Below are positions 1 through 12,126 of a stretch of DNA of 64,000 nt, piece after piece. The stretch is from contig NRSV01000015.1 of NCBI GenBank assembly GCA_002286855.1, positions 372,001 through 436,000 of the forward strand. The letters are read 5' to 3'. The notes under the pieces were generated by a model. That model made no database searches. It was given only the letters and a program-made list of their open reading frames with translations, and was not told the DNA's origin. How positions within the stretch are numbered: position 1 is the first letter of the stretch; each line of letters starts with the position of its first letter. A program made the translations under genes and the position numbers. The stretch comes from Bipolaris cookei (lineage: Eukaryota > Ascomycota > Dothideomycetes > Pleosporales > Pleosporaceae).

Positions 1-1
1 T

Positions 2-250
2 TCAGCTAGTCATAAGCCAAATCCATTTATCGGGGAAAAGTACCCCGACTCTAGTCTTCCCGCGCGGCTCGGAATATCAAACTGGATTCGGGTTGCCGAC
101 TATGCAAACTATGATCCTAGTGACCTGGGACCTGATTACGTGGTAGACCTTCTGCTTCCAAAAGACGCTTTACCGGTCATGCCGCATGGTGGTTCCATGA
201 ATAGCCTCGGTGGTATAAAGTTCAAGGTAACCCACTCCGGTTCTCAAGAT
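2..250 (+). CDS. Possible 3' part of an unidentified gene, cut by the window edge
   Basis: Reading frame 2 is open from the first bases to a stop at 410-412, which is long for chance. Its first 80 codons look protein-like, with residues such as NWIRVADYANYDP and a run DYVVDLLLPKD. I do not recognise the family. The frame then runs into the aminotransferase start region in another phase, so the true coding part probably ends or is spliced before about 250. A GTAACC donor-like site lies near 226, and TATAAAG lies near 211. No join to the downstream gene keeps phase. It could also be promoter DNA that is open by chance. Confidence 0.25.
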
Positions 251-318
251 TCGTTAGTTCCGCTTCTCATCCATTGTGTCAGTCCACTCAACTCTTTGTC
301 AGAAGCATATCTATATCC

Positions 319-2034
319 ATGGCGCCAGCCCTGTTGCTCGATGAAAGCAGCATTCCCTGCACAGTGTCTGATACTAGCGCTTCACCATCGACGAACAATT
401 GCACTCCAGTAATGGCGGCTTCGTGGAATCGTCAGAATCGCCGGAGTCGACTTCTCAAACGCAGTGTGAGGAGTGTCCCACTCTGGCTCACGAGTGCAAA
501 AGGAAGCTGGCTATCAGTCACTGATGGCACCAAGACCTGGAAGTTGTTTGATGCTTCTGGTGGGGCTGGAGTATCCAACATTGGCCATGGTGACAGGCGA
601 GTTCATGAGGCAATCAAGAGACAAGAAGAAACGGGAGTCGCCTATGCAGCTTCTATGAGCTTCGACACAGAGGCAGCGTGGGAGTTTGCAGACTATCTTA
701 TCGAATCGACAGGTGACGAGATGGCTGAGGTGGCCTTTTACAGTTCAGGTAGTGTGAGTTGGATGAACATTGGAACCGACAAGCTCACATAAGGCAGGCT
801 CTGAGGCTACCGAGGCGGCTAAGAAACTGGCATATCAGTACCACTATAAGTTGAAGCAAGAGGGCCAGTCTGGCCGACGGTGGTTCATTGCTCGTGATCG
901 ATCATATCACGGAGCGACGCTGGGTGCTCTTGAAGTCAGTGGGCACAAGGGACGAAAAGACATGTACAAGCAGATTCTGCTTGACAACACGCAGTTTATT
1001 TCTCCATGCAACCCATATCGAGATATGAAGGATAGTGAGACTGCAGATGAGTATGTTAAGCGGCTGGCAGAAGAGCTCGAGAGCAAGATTTGTGAGCTTG
1101 GTGCCGACACGGTAGCGGGATTTTTTATGGAGCCAGTTGTGGGTGCGGTGAGTTGTGCACTGGGGTTTGGATACTCAGTATGGCGACTCTGATGACTGAT
1201 ATTGTTACGCAGGCACTTGGTTGCGTTCCAGCAATGCCTGGCTACTTGACGGCCATGAAGAAGGTGTGCAAAAAGTACAATGTACTCTTCATCCTGGACG
1301 AAATCATGTGTGGCATGGGTCGTACGGGCTACATGCATGCTTGGCAAGAGGAGGGGGTGGTTCCAGATATTCAGCTGGTGGGCAAAGCACTTGCGGGGGG
1401 CTATGCAGCAGTTTCGGCGCTGCTCGTTAGTGCAGATATTGTCGACACCCTTGGGAGTAGCTGTTTTGCTCATGGACACACATTCCAGAACTTCCCAGCG
1501 GCATGCGCCGCTGGTCTAGCAGTGCAGAAGATTGTGCGCCAAGACCATCTTGTGGAGAATGTCAAGGATAAAGGGGACAAGCTTATGAAGAAGTTGGTGG
1601 CGCGTCTTGGCGATCATCCTAACGTCGGAAACATACGCGGAGCAGGTCTCTTTAGAGGAGTAAGTTGGGTAAAGTGGTCAAGTCGTGGCGAAGCTGAGCT
1701 GAGTGTGGCAGATTGAATTTGTACGCGAAAAAAAGAGCAAGGCGCCATTTGACTCGGAGGCAGCCATAGCGTGGAGAATTCACGAGCAAGGTAGGTTTGC
1801 CTTGAGTTGCCATTGGGACATTGTGGATGCTGATTTGTGTATACAGGGCTGAGAGACGGATACAATGTCTACGTTTACCCAGGGTCCGGCACCGTTGATG
1901 GCGAGCGCGGAGATCACATCATTATTGCACCAGCCTTTAACATTACGGATAGCGATGTCGACACGATTGTTGAGAGCGTGGGCAAGCTGATTTTTGATTT
2001 CTTCGAAGACATCAACAACCCGCCCAAGTTGTAG
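319..2034 (+). CDS. Class III PLP-dependent aminotransferase
   Basis: A pyridoxal-phosphate enzyme of the class III family (ornithine/acetylornithine/omega-aminotransferase fold) that moves an amino group to a keto acid; the substrate cannot be told. Five exons fit: 319-748, 798-1147, 1213-1659, 1712-1790 and 1847-2034, giving about 497 aa. Visible hallmarks are FDASGGAGV and IGHGD near the N terminus, SSGSEATEAA (cofactor phosphate region) across the first junction, RSYHGATLGAL, and LDEIMCGMGRTG with the cofactor-ring Asp. VGKALAGGY contains the Schiff-base lysine (about K318). The C terminus has GDHIIIAPAF. ATG at 319 is preferred. ATGs at 274 (upstream) and 412 (downstream) are in frame; 412 would drop a weakly conserved leader. 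No localisation signal is evident. Family is sure, the exact start is not. Confidence 0.9.
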
Positions 2035-4324
2035 TCGTGCAGACTATGTTGGCGTCGACTGTTGCTATGGTCGAGAGGTGTATATTTGGTGGGGTCACTA
2101 CGAATGATGATGCACGAATTTTCTTCATGTCTATTTTCCATGGCGGCTGCCATGGCCATTGTCTGGGTTGAAGTGGTGGACAGGCAGTTGTCAGAAAAAA
2201 TTTGCATGGGATCGGCTGTTTGAACATGGTGTCTCGAATGGAGGGGCTGTCTGACTATGGATTGAGAGCGTACTGTACTTTAGTACGTGGAGGAGGACAA
2301 ATTGTCTTTTTGCAAGTCAGGGTTTTGTCGGCACGCTCGTTTAATGACTTTTTTGTCTGAGTATGTCTTGTTATCAATTTGGACACGGGTAGATAGCCAA
2401 GAGATTGATCGGCTTTGGCATAGGAAGCAATGCGAAGTGGAGTGCACGGCTTTTTGAATGTAGTAGACTGGGGCAATGCAAGCGATGGTCGGGCTTGATA
2501 TCCACCAATGGGTGATGTGTTTGGCACGTGCCGAGAGGCAATTGCGCCGTCGCCATGATTGCAGAAAGTTACCCACGACTCAGCCTTGGCGGCTATACCA
2601 GCGCTAGGACGCAACAAGGAGGCGCACAAGAGGGCGCGTTAAGGCAGCTGACAGGCAGCGAATGGGTAGCGGATGGACAGGATAGATGGCCTGGGCTATT
2701 GAGCTGGGAGCTTGGACGGGCTTTGGGAACAGAAGCGCAGTCGCAGTGGAGGGCGAAGGGCAGACGTTGGACGATGACGTTATTGGGTGCAGTGGCAGAG
2801 TGGAGTGCAGTAACCGTGAGGCGAGCAGTGGGTGGGCTGAATAATGGGTGAGTCAAGCGACACCGATGGGGCATGCTGCAGCAGGTCTCACCTCAGCCTA
2901 TACTCAGGCACATGTGGTGAGGGAGCAGTCCCGTTCCTGGATCAATCATGTAGCAGCGGATAGTAGAGCGAGAAGGAGAAGGAGGGAAATGTGTCATGGT
3001 CAGAAAAGGGTGTTTTAGCGTTAGTCGAGCTGCGGCAGGGACCGCGCTCGTATTCAAGCATAATAGTGGAAGCGACAGCAGCCAAATCGGGGCACATGGT
3101 AAAGTGTATATATTAGAAGTTCATACTTATATGATATACTACTATATATACGACGACGACGACGGCCGAGTGCATTCGACAAGTTGCTCCTCAGGGTAAT
3201 CGTGGGGGACATGATCGGGCCTAAAGAATTATGTGCAGACGCCTATTCTCAACAAAAGACGACTTGGCTGCAAGGTAAGGCTGGTTGGACAAGCAGATGA
3301 CATGCTCGATGGGCGCAGGGCCGTTGGTTTCTCGTGACCATGTTGCGCGCATACCGCTTCACTCTGGCGGCGTCATATGAGCAGACAGGCGGTGTCTTTT
3401 GGGCCAAATTGCTGCATGTAGGTAGGCAGGAATTAGGTAGGCAGGAATTAGGTAGGCATTTAGGTAGGCAAGGTGAGATAAGGTACTCTAGATGGGCAGA
3501 GAGCCGCACGGCTTGTTCTCCGTCTCCGGTGGGCTAGGCATTTGGACGTGTGCGACAGTTTCGAGACGGAGCCGGAATTATGTTTATGTGTAGATACATG
3601 GATTCATGGATGGATCGTAGATGGATGGGTAGAGCAGCAGATGACTGGATGGCCCCCCTCGGGCTATTCCTGTAGAGTCGCAAGCTCAAACTCTGACCTG
3701 TCCAGGCCGTCGTCCTGGCCTGGCTCGAGGGTGGCGCGAGACGCGAAGGAGAGACGGTCGCTGGCGTGCCGCGAAAGCGGATGACGACCAAGTGGACCGC
3801 ACAGGCCCGGCTTCTCACCACAGACTCCGCAAGTGTCATCTCGACCTTGGCTGCCCTCCGTCTGGCGACCACGACGCTTTTCTGCCTCTGCTCGGGCATG
3901 TGTGACTACAGCCTTTGTGCCTCGCCCCTCGCCCTCTGCTGCTACTACAGCCCACAGCCATCATAGCCCGCCCAGCTGACGCTGCTCTGGCACACGCACA
4001 CCCCCCAAGCGACGTGAAGGCCCTTTCTTCTCCGCACCCCCGGAGACACTGAGCGAGAGAGAGAGCGCCCTCGACTGGCCAGGCCTGCCGCCATAGCACC
4101 CGCACCCACACCCACCCACAACCACCACCAACACCACGCCCGCGCCCACGAGTGCATCGCCATCTGCGCTGCCTCCTGGTCGCCCGTCTCGCCGTCCTCG
4201 CACCCGCTGCTCGCCTGGCAGTGCTCGCATCCAGGGCCGCCCTGCGCCGTCCAGCAGCCTCGTCGACGTGCTTGACCCGCTAGGCTGCGCAGAGCGAAAG
4301 CAGCGTTACGACGTCGCTTCTCGA
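2035..4324. other. Long gene-free interval, 2.3 kb
   Basis: No ORF here has protein-like composition or splice partners. The distal part holds the 3' region of the aminotransferase. Positions 3419-3472 hold a small tandem repeat, and 3599-3633 hold loose GGAT repeats. From about 3900 to 4320 the strand is C-rich with CCA/CCCA runs, as expected of the promoter and 5' UTR of the downstream LAMMER kinase. Confidence 0.6.
3419..3472. repeat. Minisatellite, 15-bp unit
   Basis: Two exact 15-bp units (TAGGTAGGCAGGAAT, 3419-3433 and 3434-3448) are followed by two shortened 12-bp copies (3449-3460 and 3461-3472) that keep the TAGGTAGGCA core. It is intergenic and probably length-variable between strains. 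Confidence 0.9.
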
Positions 4325-6588
4325 ATGCCCCGGGACGACGGCCCAACCATGTCTACGCCCTCCACCGCCACGGCCACACTCCCGCCCCATCACCAGTTTT
4401 ATTCGCACCACCACGCCTACCAGCCAAACATCTCCAATGCCCAGGTTGCCAACGGCTCTGGTCGGATAGGCAATTCGCTCTACAACGGCTACGCTAGCGG
4501 CTCCTCGACCTCTGACCTGCGCCGAACCGCTGCATCTACAACTGCAACTGCCCACAACAGACAACCCCCTCAGCTGCCCCCCATTCCTCACCCAGCCCCG
4601 ATCGACATGAGCGCGACCGACGCCGGCTCGGCTCATCGACGCCGGAACCCGGACTGGGCCGACTTTTACAAGAACGGCATCCCCAGAGAGGTCATTGTTA
4701 TCGACGACGACGACGACGACGACAACGATGCTGCACACGCTGCCGCAAACTCGTCAGCGCGCCATGCAGACAAGAAGCGCAAAACAACCGCGTCAACAGC
4801 CTACGACCCCGTCTACAACCAGCACACCTCGTACTCGACCACCCAGACGCCCTACTACGACTCGCCCAACCACTCGCTGTCCACCGACAGGACAACCTCT
4901 GCCCTCAACACAACTGCGCCTACCTCGCTCGGCTCCCAGGTTAGCAACGGCCACAACATCTCGCCCCACGACACCACGGCCGCTGGCCAGAAACGGAAGC
5001 GCACACGCGCCGTGGTCCAGGACGAAGCAAAGCAGGCCAAGCGACGAGAGCTAGACCAACATGACGACCCCTTTAGCCTCTACCAGCCACCGCCCAACCC
5101 AGTCATCAAGGCCAAAGACGTTTATGTCCAGGTCATCCAAGACGTAAGTAATACACACACGCCCGCCTCTTATTTCAAACCACCAGATACTAACGCGACC
5201 CAGAAATCATACAACAAGGACCAAAAGGTCGACGACGAAGACGGCCACTACATTGTAGTCCCGGATGCCGACCTTACTGAGCGATGTACGTTGCTCTCAC
5301 ACCGCCATGTGTTACTGTGGATGCTAACACCTGACCAATAGATCAAATCACAAAGCTGCTCGGCCAGGGCACGTTTGGCAAAGTTGTTCAGGCCTACGAT
5401 AGACGGAAAGGCACAAACTGCGCCATCAAAGTCATCAGATCCGTGCCCAAGTACCGAGACGCCAGTCGTATCGAACTGCGAGTGCTGTCGACACTGGCTT
5501 CCAACGACAAGTACAATATCAACCGATGCATACACCTGCGAGATTGCTTCGACTACCGAAACCACATCTGTATTGTTACTGACCTCTATGGCCAAAGTGT
5601 GTTTGACTTTCTCAAGTCCAACGGCTTTGTGCCATTTCCCAGCTCTCACATCCAGAAATTTGCCAAGCAGCTCTTCACTAGCGTCGCCTTTCTACATGAT
5701 CTCAACTTGATCCACACGGACTTGAAGCCAGAAAACATCCTGCTTGTCAATAACAATTACCAGACGTTCACGTACAATAGAACTGTACCGTCATCGTCTA
5801 CCACTGTGAACAGGACCGCACGACATCGCAAGGTCCTTCTTGACCCGGAAATCAGACTCATTGACTTTGGATCGGCAACCTTCAATGACGAGTATCACTC
5901 GTCTGTTGTATCAACCCGCCACTACCGTGCGCCGGAGATTATTCTCAACCTAGGCTGGAGCTTCCCTTGCGACATTTGGAGTATTGGATGCATCCTGGTC
6001 GAGTTCTTCACAGGCGACGCCTTGTTCCAGACGCACGATAACCTTGAGCATCTGGCCATGATGGAAGCCGTCTGCAGCGGCAAAATTGACCGGGACATTG
6101 TGCGAGCCGTCTACAAGCAAGACCGTGGATCATCACGCAATTCGGCAAGCTCGTAAGTAGATACGCATCCACTGTACATAAGACAGTTTCCTTGCTGACA
6201 TGACTAGTGCTGCGAGATATTTTAAGAACTACAAGCTCGACTACCCCAACGCTGAGACCAACAAGGCGTCCAAGAAATATGTCAAAGCGATGAAGAAGCT
6301 CCCCGTACGTCCAGCCACAATGCATGACTCGATTATTACTAACATACACAGGAAACTATCCCTGCCCATACCGACTTCAACCGACAATTCCTCGATCTGT
6401 TACGACGCATCTTCGTGTATGACCCCAAGAAGCGAATCACGGCCAAGGAGGCTCTGCAACACCCTTGGTTCAAGGAATCGCTCATGGACGATGGAACAGA
6501 GGCCCACAAGATCAAGCTGGAGCGGGAGAAGAAGGCCCGCCGGGCGGAAGAAGAGCGCCGATTCCGTGAACAGCAGCGACAATACTGA
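4325..6588 (+). CDS. lkh1: LAMMER (CLK-type) dual-specificity protein kinase
   Basis: Homologue of fission yeast Lkh1, budding yeast Kns1 and animal CLKs, which phosphorylate SR-type splicing factors and other nuclear targets. Five exons: 4325-5143, 5204-5285, 5342-6152, 6208-6304 and 6352-6588; 681 aa. The first 300 residues are low-complexity (Ser/Thr/His/Asp rich, including seven Asp in a row and basic KKRK-type stretches that may act in nuclear import). The kinase domain starts at the third exon: GQGTFGKVV (308-316), AIKV with the ATP lysine, HTDLKPEN with catalytic D427 (the Thr form is typical of LAMMER kinases), DFGSAT from D475, and STRHYRAPE. The family signature reads EHLAMMEA (536-543). 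The tail after HPWF is a charged helix. ATG 4325 was chosen; 4268 upstream and 4349 downstream are in frame. Confidence 0.95.
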
Positions 6589-7500
6589 GGCGGCCTCGTC
6601 TTTGACGTTCTTGGACAGGAACGTCTTTGTATAGATATCGAGCTCCGCCGTGTTGGTGAGGGATGCAATAATGGCGGTAGTTTTGTCTTTTGCTTCACAT
6701 CTACCGCATTTACGACAGCGACATGACGCATGGGAGAGAAAGGTTTACTCTAGGTCTCATACCGGACTTATTGGCGTTATGTGTTCTTTTGTTATCTTGG
6801 ATTACCAATTATTCTCTCGTCTTTCCTTTTTGTTTGGTTTCCGCGCGCCCATGGAAAAGTATTGTTTTGTCTTGCGCGCTTAGCATAAGAACAAATCTGT
6901 ATACCACAATGTCTGCACGTGCAGCTTCGGGAGGGTGGCAGGGAAAGCTTGTACTTGGGCGGTGGCTCGAGGGCCACGGTTCGTCGTCGTCATCATCATC
7001 ATTACCTTTATCATCGCGGGGAGAGCGCCATGTTGTATGCACTAGACGATATCTCGTGCTATATATGTGGTTGCGTTGTATTATATAGGATTGGAAGCGG
7101 CGGTGCTAGAGGCACTGTATTTCATATCACGATAGTTGAATAGGCTATATGCAATCAACTGCAAATATGCATTCCTCACTTGTTAGCAATCATTACACGT
7201 CTTGTTTCCGTTTGCTCATCATAGATGATTGAAGAGGATAGTATTCGGGAATAATAACCGCTGCTTCCGAAATCATCATTTCCCCTCATGTCTCACCTGT
7301 CGGCTCGCAGTCTTCCGCACGCAAGGGTTCCAAACGAAGCGGCCTTAGCGAAGCCCGCCTAGCGCGTGTGTGACCCTGGTCCGTCGTCAGACGCCTGTTG
7401 GAGTAAACACACGTCCCCTCTCGGCGCGTGTCGCAAAACATCCCGGTGAGCATTTGCGACAACAGCAGCAACGCGAACAGCGACAGGGACAAGGGACAAG
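6589..7500. other. Intergenic, 0.9 kb
   Basis: 3' region of the kinase and promoter of the kinetochore gene. It contains a short GTC/ATC run near 6982-7015. No gene was seen. Confidence 0.6.
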
Positions 7501-8816
7501 ATGGCGAGCGCAAGGCAGCAGGAGAATATGCTCCTTACCGAGCACTTTACTTGGCCTCCGATTGTATGTGTGATCCCGCAGTGAAAGGTAGTGATAGTGA
7601 GGATTTGAGCAAGTGTTTGGCGGGGATGCATGTTTCCCAATTCCTCATGTCATGATTGCCAAAGAAAAAAATCGCTTGCATACGGTGCATTGTACGAGAC
7701 ATTGATCTGACGGTGTCCATCTTCCAGTCCCTAATCGACGACATTATCAACGCCGTCAACGAAGTCCTCTACCGCTGCACCGACTCCTTCGAAACCGGCC
7801 TCTCATCCGCGGACCCAGCCCTACTTGGCTTCGCAGATCTCTACGCCTCGCAAGGTCGCACACCGCAGAAAGATGAAGACGGCAACAATGTGTATCCCGA
7901 GGCGCGACTGGAGATTGAAGAGGGAGTCCTGAAACTTGAGACGCTTATGGAAAACGCTGTAGACAAGAACTTTGACAAGTTGGAGATTTGGACGCTGAGA
8001 AACGTGTTTGCGCTTGGAAGAGGAAAAGGCGAAGATGAAGGGTTAGGAGATTGGGTTCGATTGGGACATTACGAAGTACGTATTCCCTCTTTCTGCACCA
8101 CCAAGAAAAGAAAGACAGACAACGTTGGGAGAAATCTAACATACAAACAACAGAACCTCCAACCCCCCTCCAAAGACAGCACCCTAACCCCCGAATCCCT
8201 CTACACCCTCCGTCGCAAACTCCTCGAAACACGCACTCTCCACGCCGCCCTCCTCGCCGAAAAAACCCGCAATGAAGCGCAAATCGCGCGCCTGAAATCC
8301 CTCCTCAACCCCCCTTCTGCGCCGCCAAAGCGCGAAACACCAAGCTCGACAGCCACAGAAACACCAAGCAACAACGACACTGCACCCTTCGCCTTCCTCT
8401 CCTCCACCCCCGCCGCCCAAGCCCTCGGCATCCAAGCTACACCCCCAACAAGCGAAAAGGCAACGACATCCCCGCCACTAACTACGCATACAACGTTCAC
8501 AACAACGCAACTGCCTTATCTGCGTCAACTCGTTGCGTCGCTGAAACCGCATCTCGCCTCTACTTCTACCACTACTCCATCCATAGCAGCAACAGATGCA
8601 TCACAAGACCGCAGCGCCCAGCGTAGACTCTACATCGAATCCCAGGCTAAGCGGGTGCTGGAGCGGAGAGGCGTGGATACGACGGACGGGGTGGAGGGGG
8701 CGTGGGAGGTGGGTGGGACGAGGGTGAGGGGCGAGGAAGTTAGAGGGTTGGAGGGCTTGTTTGCGAGGAAAGAAAAGGAAGAAGAGGGAGAGGGGGATAA
8801 GATGGATTTGAGTTGA
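7501..8816 (+). CDS. MTW1: Mis12/Mtw1 kinetochore complex subunit
   Basis: Structural subunit of the MIND/Mis12 complex that links centromeric chromatin to the Ndc80 complex. Exons 7501-7563, 7728-8075 and 8154-8816 give 357 aa. The first exon encodes only 21 residues ending LTEHFTWPPI; it continues across a 164-nt intron into SLIDDIINAVNEVLYRCTDSFE, which is the Mis12 family N-terminal signature. The second exon also carries VDKNFDKLEIWTLRNVF and WVRLGHYE, both typical. The second intron (78 nt) is a multiple of three without a stop, so its retention would add 26 residues. The C-terminal half is helical and then Thr/Ser/Pro rich, with LYIESQAKRVLERRG near the end. An ATG at 7656 is open but lies inside the first intron and misses the conserved start. 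Confidence 0.9.
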
Positions 8817-9171
8817 TTTGAAGGTAACAATCTTATTTTCTTATGGAGTGGGTTATGTAGGCGTTTTGGGAGGGGCGTATGGGTATGGAAACAGAGCACA
8901 TGGCTTGTTGTTTTCTAGAGAAAGAGAATGATTGGATATTTCCTGACTATTTGCGGCATGTCAATGAACCTAGGTATACTGGGGTTTTCTTAATTTTTTT
9001 TAATATGCTACTACGTAACATGATATGCCTTATGTGATTTCCCGTCAACTCGTCACAATATTCCTATTTGCGTACGTACATCATTCATACTATCATAACG
9101 CATCCATCATCCAGCCTCCCATAATCCCCTTCCCCCTCATTCTACCCACTCCATACACATCCACCCCCATT
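8817..9171. other. Convergent 3' interval
   Basis: Short AT-rich stretch between two convergent genes (Mtw1 on + and choline kinase on -), with T-runs near 8990-9002. No gene. Confidence 0.6.
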
Positions 9172-12126
9172 TCAATACTCCACAAGCTTAATCCTCTGCA
9201 GCAACTCCTCAGGCAACTCGTTCTGACTCACAATCCCCATTCTAAGCGCATCTCCCCACACAAACATAGCCCGGTCATTAGCATACTGCAAGTAATCAAA
9301 TTCCTCCTCATCCTGCGGCTTGAAAAGGTCAGCATCATTTTCCATCTGCGCCTGCGCCTGCATCTTCGCTGCCGTTTCTTGACTCACGGTCCCCGTGCTC
9401 TTTTGTTCTGCTTTAGCTGCTGCTTCCAGCTCGGCGCTTGCGCTATTTAGCGTTGCTGCTTCGGTGCTTGTGTTCGCGCTCGTCTTGTTGTCTTCGTTCT
9501 CCTCGTCGAAGTCAGGGAGACCGGGGATGTGTGCTTGGACTATGCCCCAGGCAACCCACATGGCGGAGTTAGCGAGACGCCAGAGTTTGGTTTCTGCTAG
9601 CAGGCGGCGCGCTTCCTCTTCGATTTGTCGCTCGTACTGGGCTTCCTGCTCTTGATACTTTTCGCCTGGGGGAGCTCGCGAGTCGAGCATAAAGGCGGAG
9701 ATGCTGCTTGGGGCGGCAGTGGCAGCCAGAGCAGTCGTGCTGCCGGAAGAGGGAAGCGGTCCAAGATGTGGTGTAGGAGGATTGGACGTGTATCCGCCAC
9801 TGGCCTTGTACGACGGGTTGTGCATCAAGTAGGCCCGGATAAAACGATGCTGCTCTTCGATTGTTGGATAATGCTTAGTGTTGCAACGCCAGGGAGCTTC
9901 TGCATCGTGGTAATTATACGCCCATTCCGTCTGGAACATCATGTCAGCTTGTCCTTGCATCATGGCTATGCCTAGAGGGTACTGAACAGGAGTTGACGTA
10001 AAGGATGAAGCTTACAAAGTGATTGGCAAATTCCAGCCCAGGAAGATTGGCATTTGCGTACTCAAAATCAATAACCACCAACTGCTTGTGCTGGTTTGCC
10101 GGTAGCATCAGTGGTGACTCGCCTTCTGGCATCATACGAAGGATATTTCCATACTGGGTCTGTAATCGAGTTAGGTCATACCATTTTCACTTCGCGTTGC
10201 GACTTACATCATTATGGGCAAAGACCATGCGCTCGTTGATCTTATCAAGGCCGCCATACTGATCTTCTAGCCACTTCCGGTACTTGTAAATCATTTGCTT
10301 GAACACGGGCCACTCGGCGCCGCACACATATCCCGGCTTCTTCCATTTGTCCGAAGAGGCTCTGGAGAGATCCTGGCTACTCTCGCGGACCTGTTGGTCC
10401 AACCAGGTCACAATGTGTTCGCAGCGATTGACCCACTTGTCCCAGTTTTGCCAAACAAAAGGACCAGCCTCTCGCTCTTTCTTCAGTAGATCAATACCCT
10501 CGTGGAGTTCTCGCATACGCTTTGCGATCTGCACTGAGGTTTCTGGGTTACGTAGCTCCTTGGAAGTAAGTGGTTGGGCATGCAGAAACTCTTCAAATCG
10601 ACCATTGCCAAAAGTACCGAGCAAGCGTGGGCCAATACGTTTGCGGGCAAGTCGTGTCAAGATCTGTAGTTCCGACTCTCGGTCGATCAGGTGCTCTACC
10701 TGTGGACCATAGATACGAAGTAGTAGCTTCCTAAAACAAAGGTTAGACAAATGCTGAGTGAACCGCAACAACACTTACGGTGGAGGGTTCCTCGGCTTTG
10801 GTGGACCATCTTCACTCTGCTCGGGAACCGGTAGATTCTTAGGAGGAGAGACGACATAAACGGCATTTGTAAGTGCACCGCTTAATCTTTGTACACTGAT
10901 TTCGTTGCTCAGCTCGCTAGGCACCTTCCTCCACCCCTTCAATTTCAACGTGTGAGTAAGACGAAGGATTTCAGCTCGAAATTTGGACCAAGCCTCTTTT
11001 TCCTTGTCCGCTACATCAACGTTGGATTCGGCTCCAGGCTCATCGACGTTGTATGCCATGGTCTTTGAATTGTCCAAAGTGGCTTCACAACTAGGGACAA
11101 GCTGATCTACCGACTCAAAGTAGTCCGAATCAAGAGAAATCGCAGAGTGTCGCTTCAAGCCAATGGACGACCTGTGCAGGTGGTGATGATGCCTCTTCTT
11201 GGCTTCGGAAAGCTTCAAGGCCATGTTCTTTTCGAGAATTTGTGCCAGTTGAGTGAGTGCATCCTCGCCATGGGAAGACTCAGAGTCGCTCCTGTGGTGA
11301 GCGATGGACTTTTCGAGTGCCTCTGTTGCAGCACTCTCGGATTCATGGTCAACGACACCAGCTTTGGCAGCCTTGCGTCGTGCCCTTCGTGCATGGCGCC
11401 GGCTTCGCTCCTGCTTGAGCCAGGTGCCGACCTGTTTCAACAGGTTCTCGTGGGCTTGGTGGCTATGAGAAGCCGCATCAATTGAGCCTTCTGGAAGTAG
11501 CGAGGTCAAGGCAGTGTTGGCGTCGGCCACTCCGGATTTGGATGACCCCTCGCGTTCATAGGAAGGACGGCCGGACAAGCGCTTTTTGCTGACACTTGCT
11601 GGAAAGTGCCTGGGAGGCTTGTCAAGATCCAAGTAATCTTTTTGGTCGAGCTCCTTGTTCTTGCCGATGATCAATGGGGAAATTGTGCTGTCATCGGGAA
11701 AGGATACGGCTGCAGATGTATAGTAAGCAACTGCGCTGGATCTGAATTGCATGCAAAATGCAGATCTGTGCGAAGGGAGCACAGTTTCTGTTCCCAGGCG
11801 TCGTGGATTTCAAGTAGGCTACCTGAGGAGCTAGAATACAGCCACACATGTGTTGAGGAAACCCTAAAGCCTAGGCGCCTTCAAGACCGCGGAAAGATTG
11901 TTGCACGTGAACCAAGTACCACCCAAATCCCATACCTCCTTGTACACGTAATGTAACAAACTGATAGAGTTTGCATGCAACGAGGAAACAAGAGAATGAT
12001 TGACTAACCTTTGTTTGAGCACGGCGATGCTCCGTCATCTAATGTGTTGTTGCGAGAGAGGGCTAGAGAGTCGCTTGACTGTGGGCCAGCGGGCTGCTGG
12101 GCCTGCCAATTGGAAGAAGTTGCCAT
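9172..12126 (-). CDS. CKI1: Choline/ethanolamine kinase with long N-terminal extension
   Basis: Catalyses the first step of the CDP-choline (Kennedy) pathway of phospholipid synthesis. Five exons on the minus strand: 12126-12009, 11709-10779, 10730-10208, 10159-10016 and 9930-9172; 824 aa. The kinase core has FGNGRFEEFL, the Brenner-type motif AHNDTQYGNIL (split by an intron, catalytic D524), then VIDFEY with metal-binding D555, and NHFTEW. Residues 1 to about 290 are a Ser/Arg/His-rich extension of unknown role, including a short poly-His run. Choice between choline and ethanolamine as main substrate cannot be made from sequence. The last intron is placed so that NHF joins TEW; an upstream ATG-ATG inside that intron is not used. 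Confidence 0.9.

Noticed and set aside
2528..3899. Several 60-120-codon frames in the gene-free interval
   Set aside because: No family resemblance, no splice partners, skewed composition; judged chance frames.
4280..4738. Minus-strand frame of 152 codons with long Val runs
   Set aside because: Shadow of the Asp/Ser/Thr-rich first exon of the LAMMER kinase.
6339..6731. Minus-strand frame opposite the kinase C terminus
   Set aside because: Shadow of the spliced last exon, which carries the conserved kinase C-lobe.
7656..7727. Upstream in-frame ATG for the kinetochore gene
   Set aside because: This piece is intronic; the spliced start at 7501 gives the conserved LTEHFTWPPISLIDDI N terminus.
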